A stretch of 29,901 bases of DNA, from NCBI GenBank assembly GCA_031549685.1, contig JAVBPG010000060.1:1-29901 (forward strand), given 5' to 3'. This document shows positions 21,804-29,745 of the stretch, piece after piece. Both the position numbers and the translations under genes were made by a program. This stretch comes from JAITMY01 sp031549685. GTDB lineage: Bacteria > Bacteroidota > Bacteroidia > Bacteroidales > UBA932. The notes under the pieces are model-generated. The model worked only from the letters and a program-made list of their open reading frames with translations. It had not been told where the DNA came from and searched no databases. Numbering within the stretch: the stretch's first letter is position 1; every line of letters starts with the position of its first letter.

Positions 21804-22730
21804 ATGCTCAGCGCTGACTACATAAAAAAAGCCGCGCGGGATTTAAGCTTCGACGGCTGCGGGGTGGTAGCCTTAGAGCAGCTGCCGGGGGAGCAGCAGC
21901 AACGTTTTTCGGAGTGGATGGCCAAGGGCTACCATGCCCGGATGAGCTACCTGAAGCGCTTCCCCGACAAGCGCGCCGACCCGCGGCTCATGCTGCGCGA
22001 TGGCGCCAAAACGGCCGTAATCGTTCTCTTTTCGTACAATACCGGGCAGCAGCAACCGCGGCAGCTGCCGCAGGTTTCGCGCTACGCCTACGGCATGGAT
22101 TACCACGAGCTGCTCAAAAAAAAGTTGTGGGCCTTGCTCAAGGCTTTGCAAAAAGATAACCCGAAGCTGCGTGGCCGAACCTTTGCCGATACGGCACCGC
22201 TGCAGGAGCGCTACTGGGCTGCCGTAGCAGGCCTGGGGTGGATTGGCAAAAACGGAATGCTGGTAAATAGGACGCTGGGCTCCTACGTTTACATCGGCAC
22301 CTTGCTCCTGAACGCCGCCGTGGAAAGCGCACCGCAGCAGGTCAGGAGCTACTGCGGCACCTGCACCCGCTGCCTTGAGGCCTGCCCCACGCAGGCCATT
22401 GTGGGCAACGCCGTGGTGGATGCCCGCCGCTGCTGGTCGTACAGGACGATTGAGGCGCACGTGTGTGAAAAAAATGCGGAGGCGGTAGCGGAAAAAACAA
22501 TCGCGCCGGATTATATTTTTGGTTGCGATATCTGCCAGAGCGTTTGTCCGTGGAACGAAAAAGCGGCGCTTGTTTTTCATAGCGAAATGCAAATGCTGCC
22601 GCCGCTGCAAACCCTTACGCGCGATGCCTGGCTGGCAATGCCCGATGCCGATTTTGAAAAAATGTTTGAGCATTCGGCCATAAGAAGGGCAACGCTGGAG
22701 GGGATGAAAAGGAATGTAGGGAGGCGGTAA
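21804..22730 (+). CDS. queG: Epoxyqueuosine reductase QueG
   Basis: A 308-residue cobalamin- and Fe-S-dependent reductase that performs the last step of queuosine synthesis on tRNA. Asp129 in FADTAPLQER is the proposed proton donor. GLGWIGKNGMLV is the cobalamin-side signature. Two 4Fe-4S clusters are laid out as Cys184, Cys187, Cys190, Cys194 and Cys241, Cys244, Cys248 with partners around Cys210 (the family uses CxxCxxCxxxC and a later CxxCxxxC). The protein lacks the longer HEAT-repeat tail of some homologues. It follows DUF59 without a gap; an Fe-S delivery protein beside an Fe-S enzyme is meaningful context. Confidence 0.96.
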   Translation: MLSADYIKKAARDLSFDGCGVVALEQLPGEQQQRFSEWMAKGYHARMSYLKRFPDKRADPRLMLRDGAKTAVIVLFSYNTGQQQPRQLPQVSRYAYGMDYHELLKKKLWALLKALQKDNPKLRGRTFADTAPLQERYWAAVAGLGWIGKNGMLVNRTLGSYVYIGTLLLNAAVESAPQQVRSYCGTCTRCLEACPTQAIVGNAVVDARRCWSYRTIEAHVCEKNAEAVAEKTIAPDYIFGCDICQSVCPWNEKAALVFHSEMQMLPPLQTLTRDAWLAMPDADFEKMFEHSAIRRATLEGMKRNVGRR

Positions 22731-22747
22731 CCCGCGAACAGCCCTCA

Positions 22748-22834
22748 CGTCATTGCGAGCAAAACGAAGCAATTTCCCACAAAAAGGAAAAACAATTTAC
22801 ATTTTGAGATTGCTTCGCTTTGCTCGCAATGACG
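22748..22834. repeat. Palindromic repeat with 29-bp arms between queG and purD
   Basis: Arms at 22748-22776 and 22806-22834 are inverted copies with two mismatches and enclose 29 bp. They begin CGTCATTGCGAGC and end GCTCGCAATGACG. It is a fold-back element of the GTCATTGCG class and could end queG transcription or stabilise its mRNA. Confidence 0.85.
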
Positions 22835-22882
22835 AACGTTTCTTGGGAACTTAATAAACTATCAATCATAAATCACAAATCC

Positions 22883-24157
22883 ATGAATATTCTTCTTCTT
22901 GGTTCGGGTGGCCGCGAGCACGCGCTGGCGTGGAAAATGAAGCAAAGCAAGCTGCTCACGCAGCTGTTCATTGCTCCCGGAAATCCCGGAACGGCGCAGC
23001 TGGGCACCAATATAAGTATCAACCCCAACGATTTTGCTGCGGTCAAAAATGCTGCGCTGCAACATAAAATCGACATGGTGGTGGTTGGCCCCGAGGAGCC
23101 CTTGGTGCGGGGCGTGTACGATTATTTTTCCGAGGATGCGGAGCTGAAACATATTCCTGTTATCGGCCCGTCGAAGCTGGGCGCGCAGCTCGAGGGAAGC
23201 AAGGATTTTGCCAAGCAGTTTATGGCAAAATATAACATCCCGACGGCCCGCTACAGGTCGTTTACAAACCAAAATCTTGATGAGGGTTTTGCGTTTCTGG
23301 AATCACTCAAAGCGCCCTACGTGCTCAAGGCCGATGGCCTGGCTGCGGGTAAGGGTGTGCTCATTTTGGATGATTTAAGCGAGGCGAAAAACCAGCTGCG
23401 CGAGATGCTCAACGGCATGTTTGGCGAGTCGAGCAGCACGGTGGTAATCGAAGAGTTTTTGAGCGGAGTGGAGCTGTCGGTCTTTGCGCTGACCGATGGA
23501 AAATCGTACAAGATGCTGCCCGAGGCAAAGGACTATAAGCGAATAGGCGAGGGCGATACGGGCCTGAATACGGGCGGCATGGGCAGCGTTTCGCCGGTGC
23601 CCTTTGCTACGCCCGATTTTATGGAAAAGGTGCGCGAGCAGATTGTTGAACCGACCGTAAAGGGTTTGCAGGAGGAAAAAATAGGCTACAAGGGCTTCCT
23701 CTTTTTTGGCCTGATAAAGGTGGACGGAAACCCCATGGTAATTGAGTACAACGTGCGCATGGGCGACCCCGAAACCGAGAGCGTAATGCTGCGCCTCGAT
23801 GCCGATTTGGTGGACTTGTTCGATGGCGTAGCCAAGGGTAACCTTGCACAGCGCAGCTGCGCCATTGCCCCGCAGGCGGCAGCCTCTATTGTTTGCGTAA
23901 GCGGCGGCTACCCGGGCGACTACAAAAAGGGCGCTGCCATAACCGGCCTGGAGAAGGTAAAGGACAGCCTTGCCTTTCATGCCGGTACGCGCAGCAATGG
24001 CGACGCTACTGAAACGGCGGGCGGGCGCGTGCTGGTGGTTTCCTCTGCGGCCGATACGCTACAAAACGCCTTGGCGAAGTCGTACGCCGAAGTTGAAAAA
24101 TTCTCGTACGAGGGAAAATATTTCCGCAGGGATATTGGGAAAGATGTAGCCCCCTAA
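22883..24157 (+). CDS. purD: Phosphoribosylamine-glycine ligase (GAR synthetase)
   Basis: A 424-residue ATP-grasp ligase making glycinamide ribonucleotide in purine synthesis. I start it at the ATG of MNILLLGSGGREHALAWKM; the open frame extends 63 bp further, into the palindromic repeat, without family similarity. Motifs: the N-terminal GSGGREHAL, GPEEPLVRGVYD, the ATP-grasp PYVLKADGLAAGKGVLIL, VVIEEFLSGVELSVFAL, LNTGGMGSVSPVPF, and VIEYNVRMGDPETESVMLRL with the Mg-binding Glu and Asn. Length is standard. It stands alone, not with other pur genes. The leader has reiterated AATCATAAATCACAAATCC words and no recognisable promoter. Confidence 0.97.
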   Translation: MNILLLGSGGREHALAWKMKQSKLLTQLFIAPGNPGTAQLGTNISINPNDFAAVKNAALQHKIDMVVVGPEEPLVRGVYDYFSEDAELKHIPVIGPSKLGAQLEGSKDFAKQFMAKYNIPTARYRSFTNQNLDEGFAFLESLKAPYVLKADGLAAGKGVLILDDLSEAKNQLREMLNGMFGESSSTVVIEEFLSGVELSVFALTDGKSYKMLPEAKDYKRIGEGDTGLNTGGMGSVSPVPFATPDFMEKVREQIVEPTVKGLQEEKIGYKGFLFFGLIKVDGNPMVIEYNVRMGDPETESVMLRLDADLVDLFDGVAKGNLAQRSCAIAPQAAASIVCVSGGYPGDYKKGAAITGLEKVKDSLAFHAGTRSNGDATETAGGRVLVVSSAADTLQNALAKSYAEVEKFSYEGKYFRRDIGKDVAP

Positions 24158-24225
24158 ATCCCCCGAGGGAGGAGGGACTTGCCAATCCACAAGCCCTCTT
24201 GCGGGGCCTGGCTCCTACCGGATTT

Positions 24226-24351
24226 GTCATTGCGGATCCCGACAAGTCGGGATAAACGTTAATCCGCAACCGAGGTTCCGAGTTCGGCGGAGCCAATCTC
24301 CCATTCAGAAGCATTTTGAGGGAGGATATTCCGAATCAAGTTCGGGGTGAC
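24226..24351 (+). repeat. GTCATT-family repeat, copy C
   Basis: Begins GTCATTGCGGATCCCGAC and ends CGAATCAAGTTCGGGGTGAC. Internal pairs include CCCGA-CAAG-TCGGG and GCGGAT with ATCCGC. It lies downstream of purD and of trmN6 (convergent), after a C-rich word CCCCCTAAATCCCCC near 24150. The direct copy at 25104 lies on the other side of trmN6. Confidence 0.8.
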
Positions 24352-24368
24352 AATAGGATGATTTCCCG

Positions 24369-25088
24369 CTAAAACTTTAAGTAAAAATCTTTGGTCAGCG
24401 CCTGATACTCGGAGGTAAACGAGTTGAGGGCGCTGCTTTCTATGTGGAGGCTTTGCTCGTCCAGCCTTGCCCTGCTGCGCGAAAACTCCAGGAGCAACCG
24501 CTTGGTCGGCCGGTCTTTTTTGGTCGATACATTCAGCTTGCGGTTGCAGTACAAGCCCTCATTGGCGGCTAAAGCGATAAAAACATTGCCTTCTACATAG
24601 GGCATTACCACCGCCAATCGTCCCAGCGGAGCAAGCAGCCGCAGGGCACCACGCAGCAAATCCTCGTGTAGTAACTCCTCGGCGTGGCGCGCCAGCGTTC
24701 GTCCGCTGTCGGGCGATGTGAGCGATTGCTTAAAGTAGGGAGGGTTGGATACAATCAGGTCGTAGCGCTGAGCTGCGCGTTTTGCAAAGTCGTTGAAGTC
24801 CTGCCGGAAAATGCCAACGCGCGAGGCCCAAGGGCTGCCTTCGGCGTTTTGCTTAGCCTGCGCGGCCGCCGCCTCGTCCACCTCCACGGCATCCACCTGT
24901 GATTGCGGCGAGCGCTGCGCCAGCATTAGGGCAATGAGCCCCGTGCCGGTGCCGACATCTAAAATCCGCGGCGGATTTTCCTCAACCTTAACCCAGGCGC
25001 CCAGCAGCACGCCATCGGTTCCCACCTTCATGGAGCAGGCGTTTTGGCGAATGGTAAATTGCTTGAATTTGAAATAATCGTTGGGCAT
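24369..25088 (-). CDS. trmN6: tRNA1(Val) (adenine(37)-N6)-methyltransferase
   Basis: A 239-residue SAM-dependent methyltransferase of the TrmN6 (YfiC) type, modifying A37 of tRNA1-Val. N-terminal FKFKQFTIRQNACSMKVGTDGVLLGAW is the family hallmark. Motif I is DVGTGTG (44-50), acidic motif II VEVDEAA follows, and NPPY at 115-118 is the catalytic motif of N6-adenine methyltransferases. The C-terminus has the RLLLEFSR strand and ends LTKDFYLKF, typical for the family. It lies between two direct copies of the GTCATT repeat. ribF lies upstream on the same strand across the second copy; no clear promoter is visible for trmN6. Confidence 0.93.
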   Translation of the reverse strand: MPNDYFKFKQFTIRQNACSMKVGTDGVLLGAWVKVEENPPRILDVGTGTGLIALMLAQRSPQSQVDAVEVDEAAAAQAKQNAEGSPWASRVGIFRQDFNDFAKRAAQRYDLIVSNPPYFKQSLTSPDSGRTLARHAEELLHEDLLRGALRLLAPLGRLAVVMPYVEGNVFIALAANEGLYCNRKLNVSTKKDRPTKRLLLEFSRSRARLDEQSLHIESSALNSFTSEYQALTKDFYLKF

Positions 25089-25103
25089 AACGGATTTTCT
25101 ATT

Positions 25104-25216
25104 GTCATTGCGGGTTCCGCCAAGTCGGGATAGACGTTGACCCGCAACCGAAACGGAGTGAAGCTCGGCGAAGCCAATCTCCCGATTGGGAGCTCCCGAA
25201 TCAACTTCGGAATTAC
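25104..25216 (+). repeat. GTCATT-family repeat, copy D
   Basis: Begins GTCATTGCGGGTTCCGCCAA, contains CCGCAACCGA and CCAATCTCCCGATTGGGAG, and ends CGAATCAACTTCGGAATTAC. Compared with copy C the pair GCGGAT/ATCCGC has become GCGGGT/ACCCGC, a compensated change. Its last bases contain the ribF stop codon (25213-25215), so the element abuts the coding end of ribF. Confidence 0.8.
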
Positions 25217-26142
25217 ATGCTTTGTAAAATTTTTCGTGCCTTTACCTCGTCCTCCTTCAGCTGCTTTTTCAGCTCCTCCAGCGAGCTCATTTTTCGCTCA
25301 TCGCGCAGGCGGTCGGCAAAGGTAATGGTAACATACTTTTCGTAAATATCTTGTGTGAAATCGAAAATATGTACTTCGGCGTTTTGCTGCGCGCTGCTGC
25401 TTACCGTGGGGCGCGTGCCGATGTTGAGCATGCCGCTGAATGGCTGCCCGTCGAGCGTTATGCTTACGGCGTAGGCGCCGCTTTTCGGGAGCATTTTCAG
25501 CGCGCATCCGGGCCGGATGTTGGCCGTGGGGAATCCGATTTGCCGCCCGATTTGGCGGCCGTTCACCACGCGCCCCTTCAGCGAGTAGGGGTAGCCCAGC
25601 ATGGCGTTGGCTTCAGCAATGTAGCCTTCCCGGAGCGCGCTGCGAATTTTTGTGGAGCTAACCTCCACCTCATTCTGCCGGCAGGCCTGCACCAGCAGGG
25701 CCTCAACGCCGTGGGCATCGCCCAGCGTTTTTATTTTGTCAAATCCGGCCGATGCGTTTTTTCCTATGTTGTGGTCAAACCCGACGATGAACTTTTTTGC
25801 GTTGAGCGCCTTAATAAGGTACTGCTCAAAAAAAGCGTCGGGCTCCGTAGCCGCCAGCTCCTTGGTAAACGGAATAACAACTAAGTGGTCGATGCCAAGG
25901 CTGGCTAACCGCTGCTCCTTTTCGTCAAAGCAGGTGAGCAGCTGCAGCCCCTCGTCCTTGCCCAGCACAACGCGCGGATGGGGGTCGTAGGTAACCACGC
26001 AGGTGGGTAACCCGCCATCCCGTGCGGCCTCCTTGAGCGCGCGAAGTACCGCCGCATGCCCGAGGTGAACGCCATCGAAAAATCCCGTGGTAACTGCCAG
26101 CGGGCCAAGCATCGGTATGTTGGGAAACCGGTGTGTTTGCAT
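25213..26142 (-). CDS. ribF: Bifunctional riboflavin kinase / FAD synthetase
   Basis: A 309-residue RibF that makes FMN and then FAD. The N-terminal nucleotidyltransferase domain has TTGFFDGVHLGHAAVLRAL (GxFDGxHxGH at 20-29) and the late VSSTKIRSALREG motif, the family's (I)SST-x-IR. The C-terminal riboflavin-kinase domain has GRQIGFPTANI, the GAYAVSI strand and MLNIGTRPTV. Length and order are standard. The minus-strand start codon is only five bases from a TACCTTTG element, suggesting a leaderless or nearly leaderless mRNA. It is transcribed divergently from the porin. The 3' end is shared with a palindromic repeat. Confidence 0.97.
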   Translation of the reverse strand: MQTHRFPNIPMLGPLAVTTGFFDGVHLGHAAVLRALKEAARDGGLPTCVVTYDPHPRVVLGKDEGLQLLTCFDEKEQRLASLGIDHLVVIPFTKELAATEPDAFFEQYLIKALNAKKFIVGFDHNIGKNASAGFDKIKTLGDAHGVEALLVQACRQNEVEVSSTKIRSALREGYIAEANAMLGYPYSLKGRVVNGRQIGRQIGFPTANIRPGCALKMLPKSGAYAVSITLDGQPFSGMLNIGTRPTVSSSAQQNAEVHIFDFTQDIYEKYVTITFADRLRDERKMSSLEELKKQLKEDEVKARKILQSM

Positions 26143-26147
26143 GGGGG

Positions 26148-26200
26148 CAAAGGTAGCAATTTTTGGCGTTCGGTAAATTGTCGGGAATTTTGTATTTTTG
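26148..26200. promoter_or_regulatory. Divergent promoters of ribF and the porin gene
   Basis: Minus strand: TACCTTTG (26148-26155), five bases before the ribF ATG. Plus strand: TATTTTTG (26193-26200), 17 bases before the porin ATG. Both match TAnnTTTG; neither has a TTTG at the canonical distance. Confidence 0.6.
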
Positions 26201-26217
26201 TAGATTATACTCGTTTC

Positions 26218-28308
26218 ATGTCAACTTTGCTTCGCGCTATACTTTTTACTACCCTCATGCTCCTGTCGTGTGCGCTGCTTGCGCAGCCCGGTAACGAGCC
26301 CGAGCCGCAGCTGCCCTTGCCCGATGCTGCGCAGGACTTGGTATTGCCCGATTCGGCCTTGCCTGCTGATACTGCTCTCTTCTCCTATGGAGATACGGCG
26401 CAGCTGGCTAACGTAATATCGAAGAAAAAGGAGCGCAGGCTTGACCTTCCCAAGGGGGCACCGGCGGCGGTGGATACCCTGCTCAAGTCGCGCATTTTTC
26501 GCTACAACATCAACGTTACCTCCAACGATGTGCAGCTCGTGGGCCTCGATACAAGTTTGTTTTACTTTCGTACCGACTACCCGTTTTTTAGGGCCGATGT
26601 CGGCGCCATATTTTTAGGAAACCTGGGAAGCCCCGCTGTTTACTACGATTTTTTTAAGCGAAAAAACAGCTACGATTTTATTTTTCAGCAGCCTTATGAT
26701 TCCTACTTTTTTACACCGTCCAACGTTTCGTTCTACAATACCACAACGGCGTACACCGTGCTGTACTACGATTGGGCAGGCTCAAAATCGCAGCAGGAGG
26801 ATCAACTGCGCGTGCTGCATGCTCAGAATATTACCCATGATTTAAACTTTGTGCTTATGTACAACACGATGGGTACAAAGGGCCAGTACCCGCGGCAGCA
26901 CATCAAAAACCGCTCGTTTAACTTGGGACTTTCCTATCTGGGCAAATACTACAAGGCTAACCTTGGCTACATCTTCAACGAGGTGGAGGCGCAGGAAAAT
27001 GGCGGTATTGCTGATGATAGAATGATTACCGATACGGTAATAGACCCGCAGATGAACCAGGTGCGCTTGCAAAATGGTAAAAACCACCTTAGGAATCACC
27101 GCTTTTACCTAACCCACTCGGTTGACCTGCCCGTTTTTTACTTTGGTAACGATAGCGTAATCAATAACGTGTTGATGGGGCGCATTGGCCATGCCCTGGA
27201 GTACTCCACCTATAGTAAGGTGTACAGCGATGATTCGGATTCCTCCTACTACAAAAATTCCTACTTTAATGCTACGAAAACGAGGGATTCATTAGGGTTC
27301 CGCAATTTCGAGAACAGGTTTTTTGTACAGCTGCGCCCGCTGCGCGCCTACATTTTTGAGTCGCTCACGGCCGGTGTGGGCTACAAAAGTATGAACATGT
27401 ACATGTTCGACCCCAGCATGTACCTGACCGGCACCTCAAGCAGCAGGATGCACACTACCTACGCCTATGCTGCCATGGCGGCGTGGTACAAGCAATACTT
27501 TCACTTCAACTTTTTTGCCAAAACGAACTTCTCGGGCTACAAAAGCGGCGACTACGAGCTGGGCGGCGATATAACGCTCTCGGCTTACCCCATAGAAAAG
27601 GGAATCCATTTAAAGGGAGAACTTTTGTACTCCGGAACATCCCCTGATATTTTTATAGAAAACTACTCCACCAACCATTACCGCTGGTCGAATAGCAACT
27701 TTGAGCGAACTGCGGAGTTCCGCATAGGCGGAACGCTGTCAATTCCCTACCTGCATTGTGAAATCGGCGCAAGCCAGAGCATTATAAATGATTTTGTTTA
27801 CTTTGACGAAGATGCTACCCTGGGGGTTACGCCCCGGCAGTATCGCGATAGCGTGCTGAGCATTACGGCGCTTAGCGTGTCGCATAAGTTTGAGGTGGCA
27901 GGGTTTAACTTTAACCACCGGGCCTTGCTGCAGTTTTCGTCCAATCAGGCCGTGGTTTCGCTTCCCCTATTCTCCGTGGGCGGTTCGTACTACTTTGAGC
28001 ACGATATTGTGAAAAATGTTTTGCGCATGCAGCTGGGCATTGACTGGCAGTATAGCACTTCATTTAACGGCTATGCCTACGATCCGTCTATCGGAATGTT
28101 TTACAATACCTCGCAGGTAAAGCAGGGCAACTACCTTTGGGCCGATGCGTTTATTGCCTTTCGCTGGAAGCGCGCTACCCCGTTTGTAAAATGCGAGCAT
28201 GTGGGGCAGGGCCTGCTGGATTGGAACACCAACTACTTTTCGGCGGTGCACTATCCGCGCAACGCCCGGGTGTTTAAGTTTGGGCTGTCGTGGAAGTTTT
28301 TCGATTAA
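26218..28308 (+). CDS. Putative outer-membrane porin (Bacteroidota type)
   Basis: A 696-residue protein from the ATG at 26218; the frame is open upstream across the ribF start, which is not plausible as coding. Residues 1-23 are a signal peptide ending LLSCALLAQ. A Pro/Asp-rich linker follows, and from about residue 100 the sequence alternates aromatic beta-strands with short turns to the last residue (SWKFFD, ending in Phe-Asp), as in beta-barrels. Patterns such as FYLTHSVDL, IGHALEYSTYSKVYSD and the C-terminal KRATPFVKCEHVGQGLLDW match the 'putative porin' (Porin_10) family of Bacteroidota. Substrate unknown; no SusCD or TonB plug is present. It is the largest envelope protein in the window and seems to be a single-gene unit. 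Confidence 0.88.
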   Translation: MSTLLRAILFTTLMLLSCALLAQPGNEPEPQLPLPDAAQDLVLPDSALPADTALFSYGDTAQLANVISKKKERRLDLPKGAPAAVDTLLKSRIFRYNINVTSNDVQLVGLDTSLFYFRTDYPFFRADVGAIFLGNLGSPAVYYDFFKRKNSYDFIFQQPYDSYFFTPSNVSFYNTTTAYTVLYYDWAGSKSQQEDQLRVLHAQNITHDLNFVLMYNTMGTKGQYPRQHIKNRSFNLGLSYLGKYYKANLGYIFNEVEAQENGGIADDRMITDTVIDPQMNQVRLQNGKNHLRNHRFYLTHSVDLPVFYFGNDSVINNVLMGRIGHALEYSTYSKVYSDDSDSSYYKNSYFNATKTRDSLGFRNFENRFFVQLRPLRAYIFESLTAGVGYKSMNMYMFDPSMYLTGTSSSRMHTTYAYAAMAAWYKQYFHFNFFAKTNFSGYKSGDYELGGDITLSAYPIEKGIHLKGELLYSGTSPDIFIENYSTNHYRWSNSNFERTAEFRIGGTLSIPYLHCEIGASQSIINDFVYFDEDATLGVTPRQYRDSVLSITALSVSHKFEVAGFNFNHRALLQFSSNQAVVSLPLFSVGGSYYFEHDIVKNVLRMQLGIDWQYSTSFNGYAYDPSIGMFYNTSQVKQGNYLWADAFIAFRWKRATPFVKCEHVGQGLLDWNTNYFSAVHYPRNARVFKFGLSWKFFD

Positions 28309-28387
28309 TTTTTATATTGCTGTTGCCTTGATTATCAGGAGTGTATAGCCTGCAATTTGCTTTTACAATCAACCTACAAAAAAACTT

Positions 28388-28416
28388 CGAAGGGTTCTAA
28401 CCCCTTCGAGGGTTAG
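28388..28416. promoter_or_regulatory. Two overlapping, mutually exclusive hairpins before DUF3109 gene
   Basis: CGAAGGG (28388-28394) pairs with CCCTTCG (28402-28408), while CTAACCC (28397-28403) pairs with GGGTTAG (28410-28416). The two cannot form together. No T-run follows, so this is either a small repeat (CGAAGGG and CTAACCC words) or a switch-like structure. Confidence 0.5.
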
Positions 28417-28457
28417 CCAGCCTTTGTTTTTGTAACTATCTTCTGGACTTTATATAA

Positions 28458-29042
28458 ATGCTACAAATTGACGATAAAATACTCTCGGCGGATTTGCTGA
28501 CAAGGCGCTTTTGCTGCGACCTGGAGGTGTGCGCCGGCGTGTGCTGCGTGCATGGCGATAGCGGCGCTCCGCTGGAGCTGGAGGAGAAAAAAGTGCTCCA
28601 GAGCGAGCTCAAAAATTTTCATTCGTACCTCACCAAAAAAGGTCGCGATGCCATAGCCGAGCAGGGGGTAGCGGTGTACGACCGCGACGGCGATTTGGTA
28701 ACGCCCCTGGTAAGCGACGGCGAGGAGTGCGCCTACTCCTACTTTACCGAGGATGGCTTATGCCTTTGCGCCATTGAGAAGGCCTTTTTTGATAAAAAAA
28801 CAACGTACCGTAAGCCCATATCCTGCCATCTGTACCCCATTCGCGTAAAAAAACTGGGCGATAACCTGGCGCTCAACTACGACTGCTGGAGCATTTGCCA
28901 GTGCGCGCGCGACAAGGGCGAGAGGGAGGGTATTCCGGTTTTCCGTTTTCTCAAAGAACCCATAATCCGCAAATTTGGCAAGGGATTCTACGAGCAGCTA
29001 GAGGAGGCGCATAAGCTATGGTCGGCGGCTGAAGGAGAGTAG
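28458..29042 (+). CDS. DUF3109 family cysteine-rich protein
   Basis: A 194-residue cytosolic protein with an unusually dense set of cysteines: Cys19-Cys20, Cys25, Cys29-Cys30 at the N-terminus (RRFCCDLEVCAGVCCVHG), then ECAYS, LCLCAIEKAFF, ISCHLYPIRV and YDCWSICQCA. This is the DUF3109 family, common in Bacteroidota and related to the YkgJ-type zinc/iron-cluster proteins (CxxC...CxxYPxRP-like order). The likely role is metal or Fe-S binding; a reaction is not known. The translated start matches homologues (MLQIDDKILS). It is preceded by 149 bp with a hairpin pair and followed by 179 bp before the next gene, so it appears monocistronic. Confidence 0.88.
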   Translation: MLQIDDKILSADLLTRRFCCDLEVCAGVCCVHGDSGAPLELEEKKVLQSELKNFHSYLTKKGRDAIAEQGVAVYDRDGDLVTPLVSDGEECAYSYFTEDGLCLCAIEKAFFDKKTTYRKPISCHLYPIRVKKLGDNLALNYDCWSICQCARDKGEREGIPVFRFLKEPIIRKFGKGFYEQLEEAHKLWSAAEGE

Positions 29043-29116
29043 CTATTAAATAGTTTTACATTGCAACTTCCTGTTAAATAATCAAAATTGACGAATAATA
29101 TAGTAGCATTCGTAGC

Positions 29117-29124
29117 TAAATTTG
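29117..29124 (+). promoter_or_regulatory. -7 promoter element of the DUF1573 gene
   Basis: TAAATTTG matches TAnnTTTG and leaves a leader of about 90 nt before the ATG at 29222. A TTGAC at 29088 is too far (26 bp) for the usual spacing. Confidence 0.5.
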
Positions 29125-29221
29125 CAGGCTGCTTAGGATGAGGCGCTAAACCTTTCGGCTCTTCATAAATCCAAGTTAAGCGATATAAAGTAAGTAACCA
29201 TTTATTAATTTAATAGTAAAA

Positions 29222-29632
29222 ATGAAAAAGTTTTCTTTATCGGTAGCGCTCGTAGCAGCGCTGGCATTTGTAGGATTTGCGCAAACAACTCCTGCTGCAG
29301 AGGGTGCCGAAATGACATTTGAGCAAACAACGCACGATTTTGGTGTAGTGGAGCACAAGGGCAATGGCACCTACGATTTTGAATTTACCAATACAGGTTC
29401 GATCCCCTTGGTAATTAGTAATGCAACTGCTACATGCGGATGTACTGTGCCAAGCTACCCCAAGACTCCCATTGCGCCGGGCGAAAAGGCAAAAATAACG
29501 GTGCGGTACGATACCAACCGTATTGGTGCTTTTAACAAAGCGGTTACCGTAACCTCAAATGCAAAAGTACCCAGCGTAGTGCTTACCATCAAGGGCGAGG
29601 TAAAGGCGCCTATTGCAGCGCCTGCACAGTAG
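29222..29632 (+). CDS. DUF1573 domain secreted protein
   Basis: A 136-residue exported protein. Residues 1-20 form a signal peptide (MKKFSLSVALVAALAFVGFA) with cleavage before Gln21. The mature part is a single Ig/MSP-like DUF1573 domain: FEQTTHDFGVVEHKGNGTYDFEFTNTGSIPLVI, the hallmark ATCGCTVPSYPKTPIAPGEKAKITVRYDT with Cys72 and Cys74, then KAVTVTSNAKVPSVVLTIKGEV. The family is abundant in Bacteroidota; its function is unknown, possibly an envelope or surface adaptor. A short Ala/Pro tail ends the protein. It has its own promoter and a strong terminator, so it is a single-gene unit. Confidence 0.92.
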   Translation: MKKFSLSVALVAALAFVGFAQTTPAAEGAEMTFEQTTHDFGVVEHKGNGTYDFEFTNTGSIPLVISNATATCGCTVPSYPKTPIAPGEKAKITVRYDTNRIGAFNKAVTVTSNAKVPSVVLTIKGEVKAPIAAPAQ

Positions 29633-29653
29633 TTTTCTTGCGGACCAATATGT

Positions 29654-29690
29654 ATAAAAGCAATCTTGAAAAAGGTTGCTTTTATTTTTT
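29654..29690 (+). terminator. Terminator of the DUF1573 gene
   Basis: A 10-bp perfect stem (ATAAAAGCAA 29654-29663 with TTGCTTTTAT 29676-29685) and T-run. The last base of the stem is already in the T-tract. Confidence 0.9.
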
Positions 29691-29745
29691 ACTTTTGTAG
29701 AAAATAGAGTTTATATTTAATAATTTATTAATGCGTTCTTTTACA

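Noticed and set aside
22820..22882. Upstream extension of purD
   Set aside because: It translates the palindromic repeat; the family begins at MNILLLGSGGREHAL.
26056..26217. Upstream extension of the porin frame into ribF
   Set aside because: It overlaps the ribF coding start and lacks a signal peptide at that position; the ATG at 26218 gives a proper signal peptide and follows a promoter.
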